A stretch of 60,436 nucleotides of DNA from an uncultured Bacilli bacterium (lineage in GTDB: Bacteria; Bacillota_I; Bacilli_A; RF39; UBA660), in NCBI GenBank assembly GCA_910576985.1, contig CAJTLA010000001.1, positions 1 to 60,436 on the forward strand, in the 5' to 3' direction. Under the pieces are notes generated by a model. The model was not told where the DNA came from. It made no database searches and saw nothing but the letters and a program-made list of their open reading frames with translations. Numbering within the stretch: the stretch's first letter is position 1; each line of letters starts with the position of its first letter. Of the stretch, positions 43,725 to 52,429 are shown in pieces. A program made the position numbers and the translations under genes.

Positions 43725-44405
43725 ATGGCAGAAATGTATTCTAATGCAAATAATTGTCATCAGTTGGCATGTATTTTATATAGTAAACTAGGAGATCAAA
43801 TTCGTTTTTCGGGTGATACACGTCAAGAAAGTGTAATTGGATATTATTTTTCTAAATACAGATATCCATATGGTAAACCTATTCTTGGTAAACCCATTCT
43901 TTCTGCGTCAGAGGGTCTACCATTTTATTTCAAATATTGTGAAGATGGTTTTTTGCGATTTGAAGTCGGTTCATTTTCTTCAGATGATAAGTCTACGGGA
44001 GAAAAGTTGGCTGCGTTAAGTGATTTTTATACAGTGTTACGTTCGTATTTTGGTGAAGCTTCTGTATTCTATACAATCAAAGATGATGAGGAAGAATGTT
44101 TATCTTTACAATGGGTGTTTCAAGATCAAAAATCGGAGATTCAAAAATTTCAAGATGGGAGTTATTTTGATGATGGTGAAATCGATCAATTAATTTTGAT
44201 TGGACAAACTGATGGTGAAACTATCAAGTCATCGGTTGCTTCAAAAATGGGATTACCTTTTGAATTACTTCGTCTTGTTGATGAAAATATGGAAGATTTT
44301 GTAAAGTTTAAAATGGGAAAAAAGAGAGAAATTTCAAATGGTTCTAATGTAGAACCTGTTACTTCTTTTCAAAAAGTATACCAAGCAAATAAAAAAAGAA
44401 ACTAG
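43725..44405 (+). CDS. Hypothetical protein divergent from dinB
   Basis: This 226-residue soluble protein is not recognised. It is rich in acidic and aromatic residues (FYTIKDDEEECLSLQWVFQDQ) and has no signal peptide or membrane helix. The C-terminus is basic and probably disordered. The ATG at 43725 lies eight bases after GAAGGGAG. A further upstream in-frame start overlaps the ribosome site. It is a single-gene unit with its own promoter and a strong terminator. It shares a possible LexA box with dinB, so damage induction is worth testing. Confidence 0.7.
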   Translation: MAEMYSNANNCHQLACILYSKLGDQIRFSGDTRQESVIGYYFSKYRYPYGKPILGKPILSASEGLPFYFKYCEDGFLRFEVGSFSSDDKSTGEKLAALSDFYTVLRSYFGEASVFYTIKDDEEECLSLQWVFQDQKSEIQKFQDGSYFDDGEIDQLILIGQTDGETIKSSVASKMGLPFELLRLVDENMEDFVKFKMGKKREISNGSNVEPVTSFQKVYQANKKRN

Positions 44406-44428
44406 TCAATAATTTCTTTTTTATTTGC
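44385..44428. terminator. Bidirectional terminator between convergent genes
   Basis: GCAAATAAAAAAAGAAA (44385-44401) pairs with TTTCTTTTTTATTTGC (44413-44428) with one bulge. It can serve both the 43725 gene and the YfhO-type gene. Confidence 0.8.
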
Positions 44429-46935
44429 TATATTTTGTTTTTTATTTTTTTGTCTTTATAAATCATAATTCCTAGTAATAATAATGAAATCACACTTATT
44501 CCTAATCCTACTTTTTTAAGAGGTGCTTCATAGGTAATCTCTATTTTATGGTTTCCTTTTTTGATTGGAAATCCAATGAATGTTTGATTCACTTTTTCAT
44601 AGTTTTGTTTTTTCCCATCTACATAAATTTGGAATGCTTCATCATAGGGAATAGACAAGGTAAAATATCCGTCTTTTTTCACATTTATGGTTCCTTTGAT
44701 TTTGTCTCCTTTTGTTTTTTTTCTGTCTATATGAAATGGGTCTACTGTTTTGTTTTTGATGGTTTCATAATCTAATATATAGTATTGGATATTTTCAATT
44801 TCAAAGGTTCCTTTACTCATGACAATGGATAGATGATCCATACCGCCTTCTTTTCCAAGGGCGTATTCAAAGTTGTTGTTACCATTATGATAAATCCATT
44901 GTTTACATGTTAATTTATTTGACACATTATTGATATTAATTGATAAGTCCCCTACTTTACAGTTTTCTGATTTTTTCAGTTTGAATTTGATGATTAAGAT
45001 TTCTCCATCTTTGATTTTTTGTGGTAAAGGTACTTCAAAGGAAGTGGTTTCTTTTGATACGATTTTATATCCATTTTTTGTTTTATTTACTTTTAATTTG
45101 TTATTTTCTGGGAACTCGTCTATGTTGATTTTTTTTATTTTTGTATTAAACTCAGTTTGTCCTTTTCCATTTACAACTGTTCCATGCATTAATAGTTCTA
45201 TGTTGTAAGGGTAATTTAATTGTTTATAAAATGTTTGGTCATAAATTTGATCGGTTGCATATCCTAATGGGAAAACATCGTCATTTTGGTACACTCCATA
45301 TTGTCCCATTTGTTCTATTAATTGATAGCCAACTGGTTGTTCTCCTTTTTTCGCAATGACATATTTCACATTCATTAGTGTTTGAAAGAAAATGTTGTTT
45401 GAGGAAGAGGTCACTAATCGATTTCGATAAGTATCTGCATTTCCTATTTCGTTATAAAAGAAGTCTTTATATGGTTGATGATATGTAGAGGAATATAGTG
45501 ATGTTGTGTAATAATTATTTTGGTAAATTTTATTGGTTGTTAATAAGGTATCTGTTAAGTCGTTAAAGCGAAAGAATGTGGGATCTTTGGACAATGTGTT
45601 TTTTATGAGGGTTTGTTTGTCGCTATGAAAGGCTTTCTGATATTCGTTTTTTAGTTGATAGTTTTCATTTTTATTGGCAATAAATACGATACATATGGAA
45701 AATATTGTGATGGGTATGATATAAATCCATTTTTTATTCCATTTTTGGTATATTAGTAAAACGATAATACAAATGGCAAAATCTATATAAAATAAGATTT
45801 GTTGATAGCCTCTAAATTTCCAAAAGAAAGCAAGCAAGATCAGTACTAATATTTCTAGTTTTAAATTTATTTTTTTGTTTTCTACATCTTTTATAAAGTT
45901 TGCGATTAAGAAAACAAAAATGGGCAGGAATGGGATCAATACTTTTGATCTTACGTAGAGAAGTCCGTTTAAAATATACATAAATATAGGAATCGATAGG
46001 ATTAGTACTAAAATAATTCCTATAAAAATATTTTCTTTTTTTCTTGTAAAAAAGGTGTGAAAAAGTCCGAAAATTGCTAGTGCTGAAAGTCCAATGGAGT
46101 AAGAACTATATACTAGGGCGTTGATATCAAAGAAAGGTATTAATAGTTTTGATAGTTCTATTGGATGATTCGCACTGTTTCTACCTGTTGCTATGACATA
46201 TGCAGTTGGAAGCAATAATATCGCTGAAAGTCCGATTCCTAGGATTATTGGGTATAGAAATTTGATTCCATCGATCATGAATTTTTTGAATGTGATTTTT
46301 GTTTCTTGTTTTAGGTAAGAGTAAATTCCATATGTTACAAGTACTAGTATTCCACCAATACTGTAGTAATAACTCGTTAAAATCATTCCTAATACTCCAA
46401 GGGTGATGAATGTTCGTTTTTGTTTTTGGAAATAGCGGTCTATTCCAATGAGTCCTAGCATTAAAAATGGCATATAGGTAATAAACATGATGTGTCTATG
46501 ACTATGAAAAATGAGTGGGGCTGCGCAGGTAAAGATCATCGTTGAAATCATAACTGTAGAAGTCGAAAATTGTTTTTTCTTTATCCAATAGTAAAACAAA
46601 TAAATGCTTAAAAGAATAATTATAATATTCATTATTATCATAAAGTCGACCATTTTTATGAATGGAAAGAAATAGGATAATAAGACAATTGGGTTTAATA
46701 ATCCATAATAAGAAATATTATATATATTTTGTCCTGCTCCTAGGTGCATCATAAAGTCTGGAAATAGATCTTTTGTTTGATAAAATAGTGTTCTAAAGTA
46801 TTCTGGAAGCATGGTGTGTTGACTTCCCCAGTCTGTTACTGATCCAAACATTTTATTTGGTATTACACAGAAAAGAACTACAATTAATACAAATATTGTG
46901 ATTATAGTAAGATTGATTATGTCTTTCTTTTTCAA
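44428..46935 (-). CDS. YfhO-family polytopic membrane protein (GT-C type glycosylation enzyme)
   Basis: This 835-residue protein has about 12-13 hydrophobic helices in the first 430 residues, a large extracytoplasmic domain and one last helix near the C-terminus. The region WGSQHTMLPEYFRTLFYQ with a following GAGQNIY is the YfhO (PF09586) loop with catalytic-type acidic residues. In Bacillus, YfhO adds sugar to lipoteichoic acid from an undecaprenyl-linked donor. The start is taken as the TTG at 46935: the TATAAT box at 46955-46960 overlaps the longer ATG start, and GAGGTG lies six bases before the TTG. Confidence 0.85.
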   Translation of the reverse strand: MKKKDIINLTIITIFVLIVVLFCVIPNKMFGSVTDWGSQHTMLPEYFRTLFYQTKDLFPDFMMHLGAGQNIYNISYYGLLNPIVLLSYFFPFIKMVDFMIIMNIIIILLSIYLFYYWIKKKQFSTSTVMISTMIFTCAAPLIFHSHRHIMFITYMPFLMLGLIGIDRYFQKQKRTFITLGVLGMILTSYYYSIGGILVLVTYGIYSYLKQETKITFKKFMIDGIKFLYPIILGIGLSAILLLPTAYVIATGRNSANHPIELSKLLIPFFDINALVYSSYSIGLSALAIFGLFHTFFTRKKENIFIGIILVLILSIPIFMYILNGLLYVRSKVLIPFLPIFVFLIANFIKDVENKKINLKLEILVLILLAFFWKFRGYQQILFYIDFAICIIVLLIYQKWNKKWIYIIPITIFSICIVFIANKNENYQLKNEYQKAFHSDKQTLIKNTLSKDPTFFRFNDLTDTLLTTNKIYQNNYYTTSLYSSTYHQPYKDFFYNEIGNADTYRNRLVTSSSNNIFFQTLMNVKYVIAKKGEQPVGYQLIEQMGQYGVYQNDDVFPLGYATDQIYDQTFYKQLNYPYNIELLMHGTVVNGKGQTEFNTKIKKINIDEFPENNKLKVNKTKNGYKIVSKETTSFEVPLPQKIKDGEILIIKFKLKKSENCKVGDLSININNVSNKLTCKQWIYHNGNNNFEYALGKEGGMDHLSIVMSKGTFEIENIQYYILDYETIKNKTVDPFHIDRKKTKGDKIKGTINVKKDGYFTLSIPYDEAFQIYVDGKKQNYEKVNQTFIGFPIKKGNHKIEITYEAPLKKVGLGISVISLLLLGIMIYKDKKIKNKI

Positions 46936-46954
46936 TTTAGTCACCTCGTTATTC

Positions 46955-46983
46955 ATTATAACAAGTTCTTTTTAGAATTGCAA
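46955..46983 (-). promoter_or_regulatory. Promoter of the YfhO-type gene
   Basis: TTGCAA (46978-46983), 17 bases, then TGTTATAAT (hexamer at 46955-46960). The hexamer shares bases with an ATG that would otherwise look like the start codon. Confidence 0.7.
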
Positions 46984-47062
46984 TTTCAAGAAAAAAACTG
47001 ATTGTATATTTCCGTTTCTTCTGTAAAGTTTTGTTTTTTTATATGCTTTTTTAAAAGGTTTA

Positions 47063-47088
47063 AAAAACAATCTCTATTGAAATTGTCT
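47063..47088. repeat. 26-base repeat, copy A
   Basis: Identical over 26 bases to 60308-60333. It includes an ACAAT/ATTGT inverted pair. On the minus strand it is followed by a T-run and covers a stop codon, so it doubles as a terminator. Confidence 0.7.
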
Positions 47089-47278
47089 AATTTGTTTTTC
47101 TGTTAATGATTTTTTGATATTCCATATTTTTGTGGAAAACAAATCTCCAAATTTTTCTTTCATGTTTTCTTCTAACATTTGATATCGTTTTAGTATTTTG
47201 GACATTCCATATAGATAATTAAATACCAATAATGGTTTTACGTTTTCATAGTTTTTAACGTATTTTGATCTGGGTCAT
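47074..47278 (-). pseudogene. Frameshifted small gene (about 67 codons), unknown function
   Basis: A TTGACA-17-TATAAT promoter, an AAGGAG site and an ATG at 47278 lead into a frame that stops after seven codons. Dropping one A from the run complementary to 47263-47266 gives a continuous frame of 67 residues. That frame contains YVKNYENVKPLLVFNYLYGM and EKFGDLFSTKIWNIKKSL and ends at TAG inside the 26-base repeat. No family is recognised. It is either a recent pseudogene or a base-calling error in a homopolymer. Confidence 0.55.
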
Positions 47279-47312
47279 CCACTACTCCTTGCTAGAGAAT
47301 GATTATATCTAC

Positions 47313-47341
47313 ATTATATAAGGGTGCTAGATTTTTGTCAA
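47313..47341 (-). promoter_or_regulatory. Consensus promoter in the 47-kb gap
   Basis: TTGACA (complement of 47336-47341), 17 bases, TATAAT (complement of 47313-47318). It is one of the best promoters in the window and drives the frameshifted small gene. Confidence 0.75.
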
Positions 47342-47345
47342 TGAG

Positions 47346-47369
47346 ATATTGTTTCCTCATGAACAATAT
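47346..47369. repeat. Inverted repeat next to the 47-kb promoter
   Basis: ATATTGTT (47346-47353) and AACAATAT (47362-47369) form a perfect 8-bp inverted repeat around an 8-base centre. It lies four bases upstream of the -35 box. The position suits an operator for a dimeric regulator. Confidence 0.5.
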
Positions 47370-47451
47370 ACCTTGTAAGCATCCCTAATTCCTTTAAAAT
47401 ACAGAAAAAAAAGAAATTTTTTTCAATTCCTTATTGCTGAGTAGTAACTTC

Positions 47452-47474
47452 AAAAAAAAAGACTTTCGTCTTTT
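47452..47474 (-). terminator. Terminator with GAAA tetraloop
   Basis: On the minus strand AAAAGAC-GAAA-GTCTTTT is followed by further T. It probably ends the transcript of the YihY gene, about 140 bases downstream of its stop. Confidence 0.8.
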
Positions 47475-47476
47475 CA

Positions 47477-47602
47477 TACATAGTATTGTCGATCAAGATA
47501 AGCATTACCAAAAATTAATACTTACTAGTTCTCTGTTAAACTAAATTCGGTACTATGTAGTCTGCAATGGTACATATTGGTAATCAAATATGTGCCTTTT
47601 TT
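47477..47602 (+). ncRNA. Candidate structured small RNA
   Basis: The plus strand can form a 12-bp helix, TACATAGTATTG (47477-47488) with CGGTACTATGTA (47548-47559), including two G-U pairs. A terminator hairpin follows: 47569-47578 with 47587-47596, then six T. The G-U pairs would be A-C mismatches on the other strand, so the plus strand is favoured. No clear plus-strand promoter or known RNA family was found. The reading is tentative. Confidence 0.35.
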
Positions 47603-47614
47603 ATCATCTCCATT

Positions 47615-48436
47615 TTATGATGTTTTATTCTCATTTTTATAAACTTCTGTATTGATTGCAATGCCTACTACTAAGATATACGATAGTATATAAATCCACA
47701 TCATTAAGATAATTATTCCTGATAAACTTCCATAGAAAATATCATAATTCGTGAAATGTGCAACATAATAGGAATAACAAGCTGTAACCAATGACCAAGC
47801 AAGAGTTGTAAATAGTGCACCTTTATTCACATAACGACTTGGAACTCTTTCATCTGGTGCCATTGTATAAATCATTTTGATTAAAAAGAAAATACAGAAA
47901 AATGCAATTGGCCATTTTAAGAAAACAAAGAAGTAATAAAATGATTCACTAATGGAGCTGAATGCTTCTAAACTCATAATAAATTTTAAAATCACGTTTC
48001 CAAATGCTAGAAAAACAACTACAAAAAAGAATAAGCTTACTAATAAAATCGTTAAAAATAAGGCTTTGATTCGTCTTTTTAAAAATTCAGAATGTGGAAT
48101 ATCATATAAAATATTGGAGGTTAAAATAATAGAATGAGCTCCATTGGAGGCAACCACAAATCCTGTGATCATATAAAAGACGATATTCCCATCAATTCCT
48201 TTTCCTTTGATAAAAGGAAGTAATACACTGCTAATTTCTTTTGGTAAAGTTGTAGATAAAAAAGTTACTAATGAATCAATTGAAATAGAAAAATAGGAGG
48301 CAATGAATCCAATTAAAGTAATAATTGGAATGATAGATAAGACTAAAAAGAAAGCCAGATTTCCAGGTAAAATTCTTAGTTCTGGCTTTATAATTACTTG
48401 GTACAAACTTTTTAAGAATGCTCTTATCTGTTTCAT
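47615..48436 (-). CDS. YihY/UPF0761 (BrkB-like) family inner membrane protein
   Basis: This 273-residue protein has six predicted membrane helices and the YihY signatures LPGNLAFFLVLSIIPIITLIG, GSLSGIIILMMWIYILSYILVVG and TEVYK. The family was once called ribonuclease BN, which is wrong. It is now treated as a membrane protein of unknown, possibly transport, function. AGGAGG precedes the ATG. It follows the GGDEF gene by nine bases and is last in that operon. Confidence 0.9.
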   Translation of the reverse strand: MKQIRAFLKSLYQVIIKPELRILPGNLAFFLVLSIIPIITLIGFIASYFSISIDSLVTFLSTTLPKEISSVLLPFIKGKGIDGNIVFYMITGFVVASNGAHSIILTSNILYDIPHSEFLKRRIKALFLTILLVSLFFFVVVFLAFGNVILKFIMSLEAFSSISESFYYFFVFLKWPIAFFCIFFLIKMIYTMAPDERVPSRYVNKGALFTTLAWSLVTACYSYYVAHFTNYDIFYGSLSGIIILMMWIYILSYILVVGIAINTEVYKNENKTS

Positions 48437-48445
48437 TGCAACCTC

Positions 48446-50491
48446 CTAATTATTGAGTTCTTCTTTATTGTTTCTCATATCTAATGTAGCTTCATTTACA
48501 GCATCATCAATTGTTTTAATTGCATCATTGATCATACTATATCCACTTGCTGCTCCAAAACCATGTGATAATTCTCTTAATTCCTTGTTCAATTTACGAT
48601 TATAAGCTACTACTTGTTTTTCATCATATCCAACTAAATAGATTAAAAACTCATTTCCATTGGTTCTAATAATATCGCTGTTTTGAATTTGACCACGAAT
48701 TAAAATATTTGCAGCTTCTTTTATTACGTTATCCCCTTCTTGATGTCCATAATTATCATTAATATAAGCAACATTGTTTAAATCTATGATAATAATTGCT
48801 TGTGGATATATTTCAGAACTATCCCATTTTTCAATATTATCATTCAAATAAGCTCTATTTTTAAGTGAGGTCAAAGAATCAATATATCGTAGTTTGTCTT
48901 CTTTTGTAATTGTTTTACTTTTACTCTTATTTTTCGCTACTTTTATGTATCCGACTAATGCGACAATGACAAGTAATATACTTCCTACTAAAAGTATCCA
49001 TTGCATTTTTAGTGGTTCTGTTTTTGTCATTTTAGATAGTTCATATAAGCTGTTATTTAATACAGATTTTTCATTTTCAAATGACAAATAGAAACTAAAT
49101 AAGTCAATAAATAATTTGTTGTCTTTTATGTCTCTAATCATAAAGGAATAGTCTTCTACTAAATTTTCATTATAATCTATTTTATAATTTTTCAATTCTG
49201 AACGATTATAATATTTATAGTTCTCATAATCAAGTGCGATTATACTATTTTTATTGATTTTTTTTAATAATTTTTCCATGTTGTCATATTCTTGTACTTT
49301 GACATTGTTTGCTTTTAAATAAAAGCCAATCATACTATTTTTTATGACTGATACATTTTTCCCTTCTAATGAAGCTATAGAGTTCACGATGTTTTTTTCA
49401 GTATTATAAGATAAAATTACCAATTGTTCATTATATGGTGATGTTGTGTTTTTGACATCAAGGTTATATTTTGTTTTTTCATAGTTTTCCAACATAATAT
49501 CTATTTTGTTTTCATTAAATGCTTTTACCATTTCTGATATATTACGATATTCTTGAAATGAAATTTCTACATCAGATAAATCTGAAAAATTCTTAAGGAA
49601 CAAACTGTTATATCCTTTTAATCTTGATCCAATCATAATGTCGTATGGTGCATTTTCAACAAATCCATATACATATCGTTTACTTTTGAATTTTGTTTTT
49701 TCTTTATCTCCAATATTTTTGAAATCAAAGTATGAACTTGCTAGAAAGTGTTGATATGTTTTTTGATAATCATTTGAATACCATTTTTGATAATATTTTT
49801 TTAAGATTGTATTTAATCGTTCCGTTTTTCCTAATCTTAATACATAGTTCATTTGTAATTCTGAAATATTGTAAGCAATGTTGAAATCATTTTCAATAAT
49901 CTCTTTTAAATACATTGTTTTTGGAATGGCAATTGCATTGATACCATCTGTATTTTGGTTTGTTAAGGCTGTGAGTAAATCACTTTCTTTTTCATAAGCT
50001 TTTAATGTAATGGTGCTTCCTCTTAAATAGGTGTTGATAGTTTCTAAATCATTTTTTAAAACACCAAGTGTTAGATCTTTGATATCTTCTAAGCGATTGT
50101 ATTTTATGCTTTCTTTTGTAATAATGGCATAGTTATCTTGATATAATAATAATTCATTTTTTCCGATGTGTTTTGTAGATGTAATAGAATATTCTGTCTT
50201 TGGTTTTTCGTCTTTAGAAATGGAAGTTTTTATAAACTCTAATCCTGTATCTTTTTCTAAGGCGTTTAAGAATTCAAAGGCAATTCCTTTTCCATTATAA
50301 TTTACAATTGGGATTTCATTAATAATAGATAAGTCAATTCTTTTGTTTTTGTTATTTTCAATCCATTTATTTTCTACAATTGTAAGTGTTGTTTCTTTAT
50401 CTGGTTTATTTAAAACATAGTATCCAATTCCTACACCAATTGAGCATAATAATATTAAGATACTAATAATCATTATTTTTTTCTTTTTCAT
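48446..50491 (-). CDS. Binding-protein-domain receptor with degenerate GGDEF domain
   Basis: This 681-residue protein has an N-terminal signal helix (residues about 4-24) and two extracytoplasmic SBP_bac_3-like regions (up to about residue 490). A transmembrane helix (about 497-517, LLVGSILLVIVALVGYI) and a C-terminal GGDEF domain (about 535-675) follow. The domain keeps DSLTSLKNRAYL and DLNNVAYINDNYGHQEGD, but the signature reads NGNEF in place of GGDEF, so the third position is Asn. Diguanylate cyclase activity is doubtful, and it may bind nucleotide as a sensor. The ATG at 50491 follows GGAGGTG. The longer ATG overlaps that site. Confidence 0.85.
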   Translation of the reverse strand: MKKKKIMIISILILLCSIGVGIGYYVLNKPDKETTLTIVENKWIENNKNKRIDLSIINEIPIVNYNGKGIAFEFLNALEKDTGLEFIKTSISKDEKPKTEYSITSTKHIGKNELLLYQDNYAIITKESIKYNRLEDIKDLTLGVLKNDLETINTYLRGSTITLKAYEKESDLLTALTNQNTDGINAIAIPKTMYLKEIIENDFNIAYNISELQMNYVLRLGKTERLNTILKKYYQKWYSNDYQKTYQHFLASSYFDFKNIGDKEKTKFKSKRYVYGFVENAPYDIMIGSRLKGYNSLFLKNFSDLSDVEISFQEYRNISEMVKAFNENKIDIMLENYEKTKYNLDVKNTTSPYNEQLVILSYNTEKNIVNSIASLEGKNVSVIKNSMIGFYLKANNVKVQEYDNMEKLLKKINKNSIIALDYENYKYYNRSELKNYKIDYNENLVEDYSFMIRDIKDNKLFIDLFSFYLSFENEKSVLNNSLYELSKMTKTEPLKMQWILLVGSILLVIVALVGYIKVAKNKSKSKTITKEDKLRYIDSLTSLKNRAYLNDNIEKWDSSEIYPQAIIIIDLNNVAYINDNYGHQEGDNVIKEAANILIRGQIQNSDIIRTNGNEFLIYLVGYDEKQVVAYNRKLNKELRELSHGFGAASGYSMINDAIKTIDDAVNEATLDMRNNKEELNN

Positions 50492-50506
50492 GGCTTTCAC
50501 CTCCAT

Positions 50507-50959
50507 TTACCATACAAATTCAGAACTTGTTTTATGTTTATAACTTATAATAGGATATATTTCGCTTTTTTCATTTTCATTACAGGTAATCATTACTTGT
50601 ATGTCATAGAAGGATTGTTCTTTTTCTGTGAGCGAATTTATGATTGGTTCTACTAATTTTTTGGCATTTTCCAAAGTTGTTTCATTGGATACGTCAATCA
50701 TAAAGTTGAGTAGTTTTCCTTCTAATCGTTTACTTACTTTTTTTACTTGTTCGTTTTTTTTAATTTCATCTGCAATGTTTGTTAATGTATCTTCATTAAT
50801 TCTTACTTTATCAATTCCTTCTAATCGATTTCCATAAATAATTCCTTCGTGTCCTGAAACAAAAATGGAACGTACAAATACAAACATGGCAATGATAATA
50901 ATTACGAATATGCTGACAATAATTACTCCGATTTTATGTTTTTTTAAAAACAATATCAT
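50507..50959 (-). CDS. Small membrane-anchored hypothetical protein
   Basis: This 150-residue protein has one N-terminal helix (residues about 10-30) and a soluble extracytoplasmic domain with alternating strands and helices. No family is recognised. It lies 27 bases after gatB and 15 before the GGDEF gene, and TTGAGGTGA precedes the ATG. A TATAAT at 50981-50986 (minus) could give it a separate promoter. It may be a partner of the receptor, but this is only positional. Confidence 0.7.
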   Translation of the reverse strand: MILFLKKHKIGVIIVSIFVIIIIAMFVFVRSIFVSGHEGIIYGNRLEGIDKVRINEDTLTNIADEIKKNEQVKKVSKRLEGKLLNFMIDVSNETTLENAKKLVEPIINSLTEKEQSFYDIQVMITCNENEKSEIYPIISYKHKTSSEFVW

Positions 50960-50986
50960 CTTATCACCTCAACTTTTTACATTATA

Positions 50987-52429
50987 CTATATTTCATCTT
51001 TTTGGGCAAATTCATGTTTTTTTAGTTCTTCTGTCAATAATTTGTTTACTAATGATGGATTCGCTTGACCTTTTGATTCTTTCATAATTTGTCCCATTAG
51101 AAATTTAATGGCTCTATCTTTTCCAGCTTTAAAGTCTTCTACAGAGGCTGGATTTTCATCAATTACTTTATGGATCATTGTTAAAAGAGAATCTGTATCA
51201 CTAATCTGTTTGAATCCTAGTTTTTGAATTAACTCTTCATAGTTTCCACCTTCTAATATTAAAATTGGCAATATTTCTTTTGATTGTTTGGATGAAATTT
51301 CATTGCTTTCTAATGCTTTTATTAATTTTGAAAGATTTTCTTTTGTTAAATGGATGTCAGAAAAGTGTAAATCATTTTTATTCATAATACTTATGATATC
51401 TCCTGTTAATAAGTTAGATAAAATAACTGGATTTATATTTTCTAACATAGATTCAAAGAAATCACACATTGGTTTATTTGATACAATGGTTTTTACGTTT
51501 TTTTCATTGATTCCTAATGATTGATATTTTGCTCTTAGCACTTCTGGCATAATTGGCATATCTGCTTCTACATTTTTAATCCATTCTTCGCTAAGTTCAA
51601 AATAAGGTAAATCTGGTTCTGGAAAATATCTATAATCGTTTCCTGTTTCTTTTGAACGCATTGCGATTGTAGTCATTGTTTTATCATCAAAACGTCGTGT
51701 CTCTTCTGTGATTTTTTTGCCATTTTGAAGTAGTTCCGTTTGTCTTTTGATTTCATAATCAATGGCTACTCCTACATTACTAATGGAACCTATGTTTTTG
51801 ATTTCTACTTTTGTTCCTAATTTTTCTTCTGTTTCTTCATGAAGGGATACATTTACATCGCAACGCATACTGCCTTCTTCTATTTTCACATCACTAATTT
51901 CTAGATATAGTAATATTTCTCTTAATTTTTCTACATATTTCATGGCTTCTATTCCACTTGTCATATCTGGTCTACTCACAATTTCAAGAAGTGGAACTCC
52001 TGCTCTATTAAAGTTTAATAATGTTAAATGTTTTGTATGAATACTTTTACAGGTGTCTTCTTCCATATGCATTCTTTCTAGTCTAATTCTTTTTGTTTGC
52101 CCTTCTAATTCAATTTCAATATACCCATCTGTTCCAATTGGTGTTTGTTGTTGTGTGATTTGGTATCCTTTTGGTAAATCTGGATAAAAATAGTTTTTTC
52201 GGTCAAAATGCATTTTTCTAGTAATATTAGAATGAAATGCTAAGGCGGCTTTGATTGCCATATTAATGACTTCTTTGTTGAGCTGTGGTAATGTTCCTGG
52301 ATATCCCAGGTCCAATATATTGACATTGGTATTTGGGTCAGCATGGAATTCATTTTTTCCTTTTGAGAAAGCTTTGGCTTTGCTTTTTAATTCGACATGT
52401 ACTTCGATTCCAATTGTTGGTACTAACAT
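50987..52429 (-). CDS. gatB: Asp-tRNA(Asn)/Glu-tRNA(Gln) amidotransferase subunit B
   Basis: GatB is the kinase/tRNA-binding subunit of the GatCAB enzyme that converts Glu-tRNA-Gln (and Asp-tRNA-Asn) to the amide form. The 480-residue protein begins TIGIEVHVELKSKAKAFS and has GYPGTLPQLN, FDRKNYFYPDLPKGYQITQ, IRLERMHMEEDT and RCDVNVSLHE. A C-terminal YqeY-like tail contains GQIMKESKGQANPSLVNKLL. It overlaps gatA by seven bases. Confidence 0.97.
   Translation of the reverse strand: MLVPTIGIEVHVELKSKAKAFSKGKNEFHADPNTNVNILDLGYPGTLPQLNKEVINMAIKAALAFHSNITRKMHFDRKNYFYPDLPKGYQITQQQTPIGTDGYIEIELEGQTKRIRLERMHMEEDTCKSIHTKHLTLLNFNRAGVPLLEIVSRPDMTSGIEAMKYVEKLREILLYLEISDVKIEEGSMRCDVNVSLHEETEEKLGTKVEIKNIGSISNVGVAIDYEIKRQTELLQNGKKITEETRRFDDKTMTTIAMRSKETGNDYRYFPEPDLPYFELSEEWIKNVEADMPIMPEVLRAKYQSLGINEKNVKTIVSNKPMCDFFESMLENINPVILSNLLTGDIISIMNKNDLHFSDIHLTKENLSKLIKALESNEISSKQSKEILPILILEGGNYEELIQKLGFKQISDTDSLLTMIHKVIDENPASVEDFKAGKDRAIKFLMGQIMKESKGQANPSLVNKLLTEELKKHEFAQKDEI

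Noticed and set aside
47323..47393. Possible plus-strand RNA closed by GGGTGCT and AGCATCCC
   Set aside because: The helix has a bulge, overlaps a strong opposite-strand promoter and has no terminator of its own.
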